From an uncultured delta proteobacterium (GTDB taxonomy: Bacteria > Myxococcota_A > Polyangia > Polyangiales > Ga0077539), in assembly GCA_903860995.1 (NCBI GenBank), contig CAIOSS010000771.1, forward strand, positions 1-5,559: a stretch of DNA of 5,559 bases, in the 5' to 3' direction. The notes beneath the pieces are model-generated. The model saw only the letters and a list, made by a program, of their open reading frames with translations. It had not been told where the DNA came from and did not search any database. The translations under genes were made by a program, and so were the position numbers. Shown here piece after piece: positions 1-5,157 of the stretch. Positions within the stretch are counted from its first letter, which is position 1. Each line of letters opens with the position of its first letter.

Positions 1-886
1 GCCCGTGCTGCTCCAGGGCGAGTCGGGCACCGGCAAGGAGCTCGTCGCCCGCGCGCTGCATGACAACAGCCCCCGCGCGCACCGCCCCTTCGTGGCGGAG
101 AACTGCGGCGCCATCCCCGAGACGCTGCTGGAGAGCACCCTCTTCGGCCATGTGCGCGGGGCCTTCACGGGCGCCGACCGGACGCGCGCGGGGCTCTTCG
201 AGGCAGCCGACGGAGGCACCCTCTTCCTCGACGAGATCGGCGAGATGTCGCCCGCCATGCAGTCGCGGCTGCTGCGGGTGCTCCAGGAGGGCGAGGTGCG
301 GCCCGTGGGCGGCGAGCGCGTGCGCCGGGTGGACGTGCGCGTGGTGGCGGCCACCCACCGCGACCTGCCGGAGATGGTCAGCCGCGGCGCCTTCCGCGAG
401 GATCTCTACTACCGCCTCGCGGTGATCGTCGTGCGGGTGCCCGCGCTGCGAGACCGGCGCGAGGACATCCCCGACCTCGTGGCGCACTTCCTCCGGCAGG
501 GCGCGCGGCGCGACGTGAGCATCGACCGCGCCGCGCTCGCGGCGATCTGCGCGGCGCCGTGGCCCGGCAACGTGCGCCAGCTCCAGAGCGAGGTGCTTCG
601 GGCGGCCGTGATGGCCGAGGACGTCATCCGCGCGGAGCACCTCACGGTGGCGACCGAGGCCGGGGCGGGCGCGCGCGCTGCGGCGGGCGGACACTCTGGG
701 CTCGACCTGCGCAACGCCGTCGAGGACGTCGAGCGGAGCATGGTGATGCAGGCGCTCGCGTCGCACGGCGGCAACCAGACCCACGCGGCGAAGACACTGG
801 GGCTGTCGCGGTTCGGGCTACAGAAGAAGCTGCGGCGGCTGGGGATCTCCGCGCGGGATCTCCGCGCGGGGCGGGAGAGTCGGTAG
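1..886 (+). CDS. Sigma-54-dependent transcriptional activator (bacterial enhancer-binding protein), 3' part
   Basis: This protein uses ATP hydrolysis to remodel sigma-54 RNA polymerase into open complex at -24/-12 promoters. The 5' end, including any sensory domain, lies outside the window; the frame is open from position 2. Counting the codon at position 5 as residue 1, the AAA+ domain shows Walker A GESGTGKE (5-12), the sigma-54 contact loop GAFTGA (52-57), Walker B GGTLFLDE (70-77), a sensor I region VVAATHRDL (113-121), the arginine-finger segment FREDLYYRL (130-138) and sensor II PWPGNVRQL (185-193). A Gly/Ala-rich linker (about 219-232) leads to a Fis-type helix-turn-helix (about 240-281) ending LSRFGLQKKLRRLGI. 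All catalytic motifs are intact, so it should be an active ATPase. The usual ESELFGH appears as ESTLFGH, a mild change. The N-terminal domain (response receiver, FHA, GAF or other) cannot be known from here. The C-terminal tail after residue 281 is shaped by a 13-nt tandem duplication. The TAG stop lies 3 nt from the end of the converging superoxide dismutase gene. Confidence 0.95.
   Translation, partial: PVLLQGESGTGKELVARALHDNSPRAHRPFVAENCGAIPETLLESTLFGHVRGAFTGADRTRAGLFEAADGGTLFLDEIGEMSPAMQSRLLRVLQEGEVRPVGGERVRRVDVRVVAATHRDLPEMVSRGAFREDLYYRLAVIVVRVPALRDRREDIPDLVAHFLRQGARRDVSIDRAALAAICAAPWPGNVRQLQSEVLRAAVMAEDVIRAEHLTVATEAGAGARAAAGGHSGLDLRNAVEDVERSMVMQALASHGGNQTHAAKTLGLSRFGLQKKLRRLGISARDLRAGRESR
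842..867. repeat. Perfect 13-nt tandem duplication at the 3' end of the activator gene
   Basis: GGGATCTCCGCGC occurs twice back to back (842-854 and 855-867), followed by GGG, so a third copy begins but does not continue. The unit length is not a multiple of three, so the two copies are read in different frames: the first gives GISA(R) and the second gives the RDLRA segment. Removing one copy shifts the frame so that the TAG at 884-886 is no longer read, and the next in-frame stop is at 987-989. The repeat also contains the palindromic core CCGCGCGG. Confidence 0.9.
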
Positions 887-889
887 CGC

Positions 890-1492
890 TCAGACGGCGG
901 CGCCGACCTGCTTGAAGCGGGCGGCGAGCACGTCCCAGTTGAGCCCCGAGAGGATCGACTCGACGTACTTCGCCTTGCCGGTCTGGTAGTCGAAGAAGTA
1001 GGCGTGCTCCCAGGCGTCGAAGGCGGCCACCACGTGCACGTTGGCGAAGAGCCCGATGTGGTGCTCGCCCTGCACGAGGTTGTTGATGAGCTTCTTCGAG
1101 TCGTAGTCGTAGCAGAGCAGGGTCCAGCCGTGGCCGCTCATGAGGCAGGCCTTGGTGTCGGCGACCCAGGCGTCGAAGCTGCCGAAGCCGTTGGCGATGA
1201 ACTCCTTGGTGCCCGCGCTCGGCTGCGTGGAGCCGTCGCCGAGGCCGTCGAAGTACATCTCGTGGAGCACGGTGCCGTTGAACGCGACGGGCTCGCGGCG
1301 GCGCAGCTCGGAGTACTCGTTGAAGCTGTAGTTGGGCGTGCTGCGGTCGGCCGCGGCGAGCTTCGTGGTGATCTCGTTGAGCTTGGTGACGTAGCCCTTG
1401 TACAGGGTGAAGTGCGCCTGCAGCTGGGCGTCCGAGAGGCCCTTGGCCTTGCCGCCCAGGAGGTGATCGAAGCTCTTCGGTTCGCGTGCCAT
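890..1492 (-). CDS. Fe/Mn superoxide dismutase family protein, divergent type
   Basis: This 200-residue protein has the length and fold signature of cytosolic Fe/Mn superoxide dismutases, which convert superoxide to oxygen and hydrogen peroxide. No signal peptide is visible. Candidate metal ligands are H27 (in AHFTLYKGYV), H77 (in VLHEMYF), and D159 and H163 (in DAWEHAYFFDY). Other family landmarks are FNG (71-73), the Trp of GHGW (120-123), the dimer-bridging Glu E162 and NWD (185-187). H144 sits where Mn enzymes carry a Gln and where mycobacterial SodA carries a His, so the metal (Fe, Mn or either) cannot be assigned. Three second-shell positions look unusual: the HxxxHHxxYV helix is one residue short and lacks the second His pair, the Trp after the second ligand is F81, and the second Tyr of HAYY is F166. 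The ATG start is backed by GGAG 7 nt upstream. The gene converges on the activator gene and diverges from the lipoprotein gene, so it is probably transcribed alone. Family assignment is confident; activity is less so. Confidence 0.9.
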   Translation of the reverse strand: MAREPKSFDHLLGGKAKGLSDAQLQAHFTLYKGYVTKLNEITTKLAAADRSTPNYSFNEYSELRRREPVAFNGTVLHEMYFDGLGDGSTQPSAGTKEFIANGFGSFDAWVADTKACLMSGHGWTLLCYDYDSKKLINNLVQGEHHIGLFANVHVVAAFDAWEHAYFFDYQTGKAKYVESILSGLNWDVLAARFKQVGAAV

Positions 1493-1499
1493 GGTTCGA

Positions 1500-1503
1500 C
1501 TCC
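1500..1503 (-). promoter_or_regulatory. Ribosome binding site of the superoxide dismutase gene
   Basis: The minus strand reads GGAG, then 7 nt, then ATG at 1492-1490. Good sequence and spacing support this start. Confidence 0.75.
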
Positions 1504-1655
1504 GTTGGTGAGTAGTAGAGGTGTCTCAGGCGCCGACGACGGCGGTGGCCGTAGCGAAGGGGCGGACCGTGGTTACCGCCCTCCCCGGCGCCGCGCAATA
1601 CCTGGAGTCGGGCCGTCGCTGCGTCGACGGGGAAAGCGGCGGCTGAGCTAGCATC

Positions 1656-1660
1656 GAGGG
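1656..1660 (+). promoter_or_regulatory. Ribosome binding site of the lipoprotein gene
   Basis: GAGGG lies 4 nt before the GTG at 1665. An in-frame TGA at 1644-1646 with no other start codon between them makes this GTG the first possible start, and it is the one that keeps the signal peptide. Confidence 0.6.
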
Positions 1661-1664
1661 CACC

Positions 1665-2993
1665 GTGACCGGAAATCGCCTCGCTCCCATTTTCGCAGCG
1701 ACCCTCCTGATGGCCTGCGACCAGACCTCGCCGAACGTCAACGCTCCCGACGCCGCCGCCGACCTCCCGGTCGTGGTCGACGCTCCCACGGATGATGGAG
1801 TGCTCCCGGACGTCGGAGCGGACGCCGGGCCCCCGCCCTTCGACGCAGGCCCGCCGCCGACGTGCGAGGGCGAGGCCCTGGTGCGCCCGATCGCGACGGC
1901 GACCGCGGGCTACAGCGACGGCGAGATCGCCGGCCTGGTGCCCTACCGCGGGGGGTTCCTCGCGCTGTGGCGGGAGGGCGCCTTGCGCGGGGCGGGCGGC
2001 GTCGACGGCGCGGTGCCCGGGCGCGACCAGATCACCCTCCTGGCGGTCGACCCCAACGGCGCGCCGCAGCGCGAGCCGGCGGTGGTGCGCTCGACCGCGG
2101 GCACCCGTATCGACCTCTCCACCCCGACGCTCACCCGCGCGGGCGAAGGGGCCCTCGTGCTCTACCGGGAGAGCGTCGGGTTTCCTGGAGACGCCGACTT
2201 CACCACGCGGGTGATGTCCGCGCCCATCGACGCGAGCGGCGCCGCCCTGGGCGCGATGCCCCTCCTGCCCAACTACAGCGACCCCATCGCGGCGGGGCTG
2301 AGCTCGGGCGTCACGCTCGGCCTCTCGGCGCGGGTGGTCGAGGTGCTCGACGGGGGCGCCGTCGTCGCATCCCCCGGGGCGTTTCGTGTCCGCCCGAGCG
2401 GCGAGCTCGCGTCCGCGGCCATCGACGTGACGGCCTTCATCCCCGCCTCGGCCGAGAACGTCGTGCTGCGCCCGAGCGGCGACGCCGCGGCGGCGATCTA
2501 CAAGCGCGGCTCGGACGTGTACGTCGTGCGCTTCGACCCCGGCGGGCTCATCGACAGCGCGGGCCCGCGGGTCACCCGTAACCTGCTGCTGCCCAACATC
2601 GACGACGCGGCCCCGCTCGCCGAGGGCGTCATCCTGGTGTGGAGCGAGGAGCTCAACGGGCAGTCCGTCGTCTCCGCCGCGGTGCTCGGACTCGACGGAT
2701 CGCTGCGCGCGCGCCAGGTCATCGAGCGGTTCGTGGGCGACCTGCCGGCCGTGTCGATCGTGCCCTCGCACGGCGGCGCCACGGCGCTGTGGCTGCGCGG
2801 CGGGCTCGTGCGCGGCGCGACGGTCCAGCCCGACGGCGTCGTGCGCACGCCCTTCGACGGGCCGCGCATCGCCGAAGCGGCGGGGCGGGTCGTGGCGGTC
2901 GGCAGCGGGCGTCGGCTCTCCGCGGCGGTGCAGACCGGGCCGCGCGGGCGGCGCGGGGTGGCGTTTACCAGGTTCTGTATTCCGCTGCCCTGA
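1665..2993 (+). CDS. Putative lipoprotein with acidic tether and beta-propeller-like repeats
   Basis: This 442-residue protein belongs to no family I recognise. It starts with a lipoprotein signal: Arg5, a hydrophobic stretch (6-17) and lipobox LMAC with Cys18 as the lipidation site. Asp follows at +2, which in E. coli would favour inner-membrane retention, though that rule may not hold here. Residues 19-66 form a flexible tether with nine Asp, many Ala and Pro, no Lys or Arg, and DAGPPP twice (53-58, 60-65). The rest is beta-rich. Turn motifs recur at about 129 (DPNG), 189 (DASG), 244 (PSG), 291 (DPGG), 344 (DG) and 390 (DG), spaced 45-60 residues apart. Several are preceded by strands such as GGFLALW or GATALW. 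This spacing suggests a six- or seven-bladed propeller. The only other cysteines are C67, just before the first strand, and C438, four residues from the end; a disulfide closing the domain is plausible. An envelope-anchored binding or scaffold role is a guess. The gene stands alone on its strand. Confidence 0.85.
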   Translation: MTGNRLAPIFAATLLMACDQTSPNVNAPDAAADLPVVVDAPTDDGVLPDVGADAGPPPFDAGPPPTCEGEALVRPIATATAGYSDGEIAGLVPYRGGFLALWREGALRGAGGVDGAVPGRDQITLLAVDPNGAPQREPAVVRSTAGTRIDLSTPTLTRAGEGALVLYRESVGFPGDADFTTRVMSAPIDASGAALGAMPLLPNYSDPIAAGLSSGVTLGLSARVVEVLDGGAVVASPGAFRVRPSGELASAAIDVTAFIPASAENVVLRPSGDAAAAIYKRGSDVYVVRFDPGGLIDSAGPRVTRNLLLPNIDDAAPLAEGVILVWSEELNGQSVVSAAVLGLDGSLRARQVIERFVGDLPAVSIVPSHGGATALWLRGGLVRGATVQPDGVVRTPFDGPRIAEAAGRVVAVGSGRRLSAAVQTGPRGRRGVAFTRFCIPLP

Positions 2994-3002
2994 CCCTCTG
3001 CG

Positions 3003-3020
3003 GTGCCCGACGGGGGGCAC
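3003..3020. terminator. Short GC hairpin after the lipoprotein gene, possible terminator
   Basis: GTGCCC (3003-3008) and GGGCAC (3015-3020) form a perfect 6-bp stem with a 6-nt loop, starting 9 nt after the lipoprotein stop codon. No T-tract follows on either strand, so intrinsic termination is doubtful; the position is the main argument. Confidence 0.3.
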
Positions 3021-3184
3021 GGGCTGGCGGCGCTGCACGCCCCGCGGCGGAGCGTTCCGTCGGGCGCGCGCAGCGCCGCGGGGACGCCTTGCACTGGGAG
3101 GGACACGGCGACGGTCACCGGGCCGACGGGCGCGTCGGCGTCGAGTCCGACGAAGGAGCGACAGTACAAGCGCACGTCGACGCC
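3005..3184 (-). pseudogene. Coding-like stretch, possible remnant of a lost gene
   Basis: In the gap between the lipoprotein and ATPase genes, one minus-strand frame reads like real protein: GVDVRLYCRSFVG, GPVTVAVSLPVQGVPAALRA, PDGTLRRGACSAASPCP. Third codon positions are nearly all G or C and, by eye, the second position is the most A/T-rich, as in true genes of such genomes. There is no ATG, no ribosome binding site before the only nearby GTG (3175-3173), and no stop before the frame runs far into the antisense of the lipoprotein gene. It cannot be a complete gene as it stands. It may be a decayed fragment of a secreted protein gene (three Cys, short beta-like segments) that once followed the export operon, or a compositional accident. 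Confidence 0.25.
3040..3083. terminator. 10-bp perfect inverted repeat between convergent genes, possible bidirectional terminator
   Basis: CCCCGCGGCG (3040-3049) and CGCCGCGGGG (3074-3083) are exact reverse complements separated by 24 nt. TGCA on each outer side (3034-3037 and 3090-3093) could extend the stem beyond an internal loop. It lies between the ends of two converging transcription units, where a two-way terminator would be expected. There is no T-tract, and in DNA this GC-rich a 10-bp match can arise by chance. Confidence 0.35.
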
Positions 3185-3209
3185 GGTCGCCGTCGGTCGG
3201 GGACCTCGC

Positions 3210-3926
3210 TCAGCGGTGCGGTGCTGCGCCTTCCGCGGTGCGCCGCCGATCGGAGACGATCGCGCCGTCGACGAGGTCGATGGTGCGGTCGCAGCGCGCG
3301 GCGAGGCGGGGGTCGTGGGTGACGATGAGGAACGCCACCCCGAGCTCGCGATTGAACTCGCGCAGCACGTCGAAGATCTGGTCGGCGGTCCGGGTGTCGA
3401 GGTTGCCCGTTGGCTCGTCGGCGAGGACGAGCGGCGGCCCGAGCGCCAGGGCCCTCGCGATGGCGACGCGCTGCTGCTGCCCACCCGAGAGGGCGCTCGG
3501 GAGGGCGTCGGCGCGGCCCGCGAGGCCCACCCGATCGAGCAGCGCCACGGCGCGCGGGACCATCGCCTTCGCGGTGCGCCCCTCGCGGGCGATCATGGGC
3601 ATCATCACGTTCTCCGCCGCGCTCAATCCGGGCAACAGATGGTGGAACTGGAACACGAAGCCGATCGCGTGGCCTCGCAGCCGGGTGAGGCCGGCGTCGT
3701 CGAGACCGGCGGTCTCTTCGCCGGCGATCGCGAGGCGCCCGCTGGTCGGCCGGTCGAGCAGCCCGAGCAGGTTGAGGAGCGTGCTCTTCCCGGAGCCCGA
3801 CGGTCCGACGAGGGCCGCGAACTCGCCGCGGTCGACCCGCAGGTCGACGCCCTTGAGCACCTCGGTGACGACCTTGTCGCCGTAGGATTTGCGCACGCCT
3901 TCGAGCAGTACGACGGGCTCAGCCAT
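3210..3926 (-). CDS. ABC transporter ATP-binding protein, LolD/MacB/DevA type
   Basis: This 238-residue cytoplasmic ATPase powers the FtsX-type permease encoded just upstream. All nucleotide-binding motifs are present: A-loop Tyr Y15, Walker A GPSGSGKST (41-49), Q-loop Q93 in FVFQFHHLLP, signature LSGGQ (146-150) followed by QQRVAIARAL, Walker B LVLADE (166-171) with catalytic E171, D-loop NLD (175-177) and H-loop H204 in VTHD. The length and the segments LLGLLDRPTSG and ENVMMP fit the LolD/MacB-NBD/DevA branch, which uses ATP for mechanical work on periplasmic substrates. The LSGGQQQR form resembles MacB more than classical LolD. The ATG at 3926-3924 was chosen because the protein then begins MAEPVVLLEGV, as usual for the family; the frame is open further upstream, but that reading is Arg/Pro/Ser-rich and only shadows the permease. 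The start codon overlaps the permease stop by 8 nt (ATGGCTGA), implying coupled translation. It is the last gene of the operon. Confidence 0.95.
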   Translation of the reverse strand: MAEPVVLLEGVRKSYGDKVVTEVLKGVDLRVDRGEFAALVGPSGSGKSTLLNLLGLLDRPTSGRLAIAGEETAGLDDAGLTRLRGHAIGFVFQFHHLLPGLSAAENVMMPMIAREGRTAKAMVPRAVALLDRVGLAGRADALPSALSGGQQQRVAIARALALGPPLVLADEPTGNLDTRTADQIFDVLREFNRELGVAFLIVTHDPRLAARCDRTIDLVDGAIVSDRRRTAEGAAPHR

Positions 3927-5139
3927 TGCGGATCGCCACCGCGGGGTCGAGCCGCGCCGCGCGGCGCGCCGGGAGCGCCGCGGCGAGCACCCCGGTGAGG
4001 AAGGCCACGCCCGCGGAGCGCGCGACCAGGGCGAGGCTGACCGTGATGGGGAAGGTCGGGCTCCCGTCGGCGTTGCGCGCCGAGGCCGCGAAGGCCGCGC
4101 CGAGGCCCGCACCCAGGGCCGTCCCGAGGACCGAGCCCACGAGCCCGACCAGCGCGCCTTGCAGAAGGAACACCCGGAGCACGGTGCTGCGTGCGGTGCC
4201 CATCGCGCGGAGGATCCCGATCTCCTTGCCCTTCTGCACCACGGAGACCACCAGCACGCTCGCGATGCCCATCGCCACCGCCAGGATGACGAAGAACTGG
4301 ATCATCTGGCTGGAGCTGGCCTGCGACCGCAGCGCCACCAGGAGCTGGGCGTTGGTCTTCATCCAGCTGTCGGCGACGAGCCCCGTACGCGCAGTGACGT
4401 CCGCGGCCACGGCGTCGGCGGCGAAGAGGTCGCGCACCCGCAGGTCGACGCTCGACACGCCGCCCACGAGGTCGAGCATGGTCTGCGCGGCGCGCGTCGA
4501 GACGACCACCCAGCGGCGGTTGACCTCGCGGTTGCCGAGGTCGAAGACGCCGGCGACGAGGTACACGTCCCCCACGCCGCCGACCGCCGCGAGGCGCACC
4601 CGGTCGCCGACCGCCACCCCGAGGTCGACGGCGAGCTCGCGGCCGATGACGCAGCTGGTGCTGGTCGGATCGAAGCGCCCCGCCACCATCCGCTGGCGCA
4701 CGGGGTAGATGCGCCCGAAGCGCTCGGGGTCGACGCCGTACAGCACCACCGCGCGGGTGGCGTTGCCGCGCAGGGCGACCGCGGGCCCCGTCACGACGGG
4801 CGACACCTCGGTGACGCCGGGCATGGCCGCGAGGGCGGTGACGACCTGCTGCCATCCGACGATGGAGCGCGCCCGCTGGGCCGTCTGCTCGACGCGCGCC
4901 GCGACGGCGACCCCGGCCTCGGGGCGGCGCAGCGGGCGTGCCACCTCGTCCGGGGGTCGCACCACGACGTGGGCCTGGGTGCCGAGGGTCTGCGCGACGA
5001 GGCTGGTCTGGAGCCCGTCGATGAGCGCCGAGAGGAAGACCATCACAGCCACGCCCACCGACACTCCCGCGACGATGAGCACGGACTGCATCCGCCCCTC
5101 CCGGAGGAACCTCAGCGCCAGGAACCATGAGATCGGCAT
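3919..5139 (-). CDS. FtsX/MacB-type ABC transporter permease (LolC/LolE/DevC-like)
   Basis: This 406-residue inner-membrane protein has the four-helix layout of type VII (MacB/LolCE/FtsX) permeases: TM1 at about 18-40, a large periplasmic domain (about 45-270), and TM2 (about 279-299), TM3 (about 324-351) and TM4 (about 374-390) near the C-terminus. A coupling segment, QKGKEIGILRAMGTARSTV (302-320), follows TM2 and is the hallmark contact with the ATPase. The C-terminus LPARRAARLDPAVAIRNG is equally typical. In the periplasmic domain, IGRELAVDLGVAVGDRV, FDLGNREVN and SWMKTNAQLLVAL (258-270) resemble LolC/LolE. Only one permease gene is present, so a homodimer is likely, as in MacB or DevC, rather than a LolC-LolE heterodimer. 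It starts 18 nt after the adaptor gene and overlaps the ATPase gene by 8 nt. Substrate is unknown: lipoprotein, glycolipid, peptide or drug are all possible for this fold. A start at M17 would remove the amphipathic N-terminal helix and is less likely. Confidence 0.93.
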   Translation of the reverse strand: MPISWFLALRFLREGRMQSVLIVAGVSVGVAVMVFLSALIDGLQTSLVAQTLGTQAHVVVRPPDEVARPLRRPEAGVAVAARVEQTAQRARSIVGWQQVVTALAAMPGVTEVSPVVTGPAVALRGNATRAVVLYGVDPERFGRIYPVRQRMVAGRFDPTSTSCVIGRELAVDLGVAVGDRVRLAAVGGVGDVYLVAGVFDLGNREVNRRWVVVSTRAAQTMLDLVGGVSSVDLRVRDLFAADAVAADVTARTGLVADSWMKTNAQLLVALRSQASSSQMIQFFVILAVAMGIASVLVVSVVQKGKEIGILRAMGTARSTVLRVFLLQGALVGLVGSVLGTALGAGLGAAFAASARNADGSPTFPITVSLALVARSAGVAFLTGVLAAALPARRAARLDPAVAIRNG

Positions 5140-5150
5140 CTGCGTCAGCG

Positions 5151-5154
5151 CTCC
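5151..5154 (-). promoter_or_regulatory. Probable ribosome binding site of the permease gene
   Basis: The minus strand has GGAG in the short gap after the adaptor stop, 11 nt before the permease ATG at 5139-5137. The spacing is longer than ideal, but no better start or site is nearby. Confidence 0.45.
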
Positions 5155-5157
5155 AGA

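Larger units (their letters stand above)
1493..1664. promoter_or_regulatory. Divergent intergenic region between superoxide dismutase and lipoprotein genes
   Basis: This 172-nt gap must hold the promoters of both flanking genes, because they are transcribed away from each other. No convincing sigma-70 or sigma-54 promoter could be picked by eye. Two small symmetric elements are visible: an imperfect palindrome at 1561-1580 (GGCGGACC, GT, GGT, TA, CCGCC) and a short inverted repeat at 1531-1544 (CGCCG, ACGA, CGGCG) that would lie in the superoxide dismutase leader. Either could be an operator or mere GC-rich chance. The regulatory role is inferred from gene orientation, not from a recognised motif. 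Confidence 0.5.

Noticed and set aside
1649..1654. TAGCAT as a -10 box for the lipoprotein gene
   Set aside because: It matches 4 of 6 consensus bases but lacks a -35 at the right distance and sits so close to the GTG that the ribosome binding site would hardly be transcribed.
642..3038. Very long open frame on the minus strand (about 800 codons) spanning the lipoprotein, superoxide dismutase and activator genes
   Set aside because: Its translation is Arg/Pro/His-rich and low in hydrophobics, and it runs through three better supported genes with recognisable motifs. It is a by-product of high GC, where stop codons are rare.
3003..3998. Plus-strand open frame running from the intergenic gap across the ATPase gene
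   Set aside because: Most of it is antisense to the ATPase. In the gap itself the opposite strand looks more coding-like.
3623..5128. Minus-strand open frame of about 500 codons in another frame of the permease and ATPase genes
   Set aside because: Its translation is Arg/Gly/Pro-rich, and the true frames carry Walker motifs and FtsX hallmarks.
3889..5130. Plus-strand open frame of 413 codons opposite the permease
   Set aside because: Composition is His/Asp/Arg/Ala-rich with no motif or membrane segment, exactly antisense to a clear FtsX-type permease.
3210..5139. A single fused MacB or a frameshifted gene
   Set aside because: The ATPase and permease each have proper ends and a tidy 8-nt overlap, and the permease precedes the ATPase, whereas MacB has the ATPase domain first. 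Two separate genes is the natural reading.
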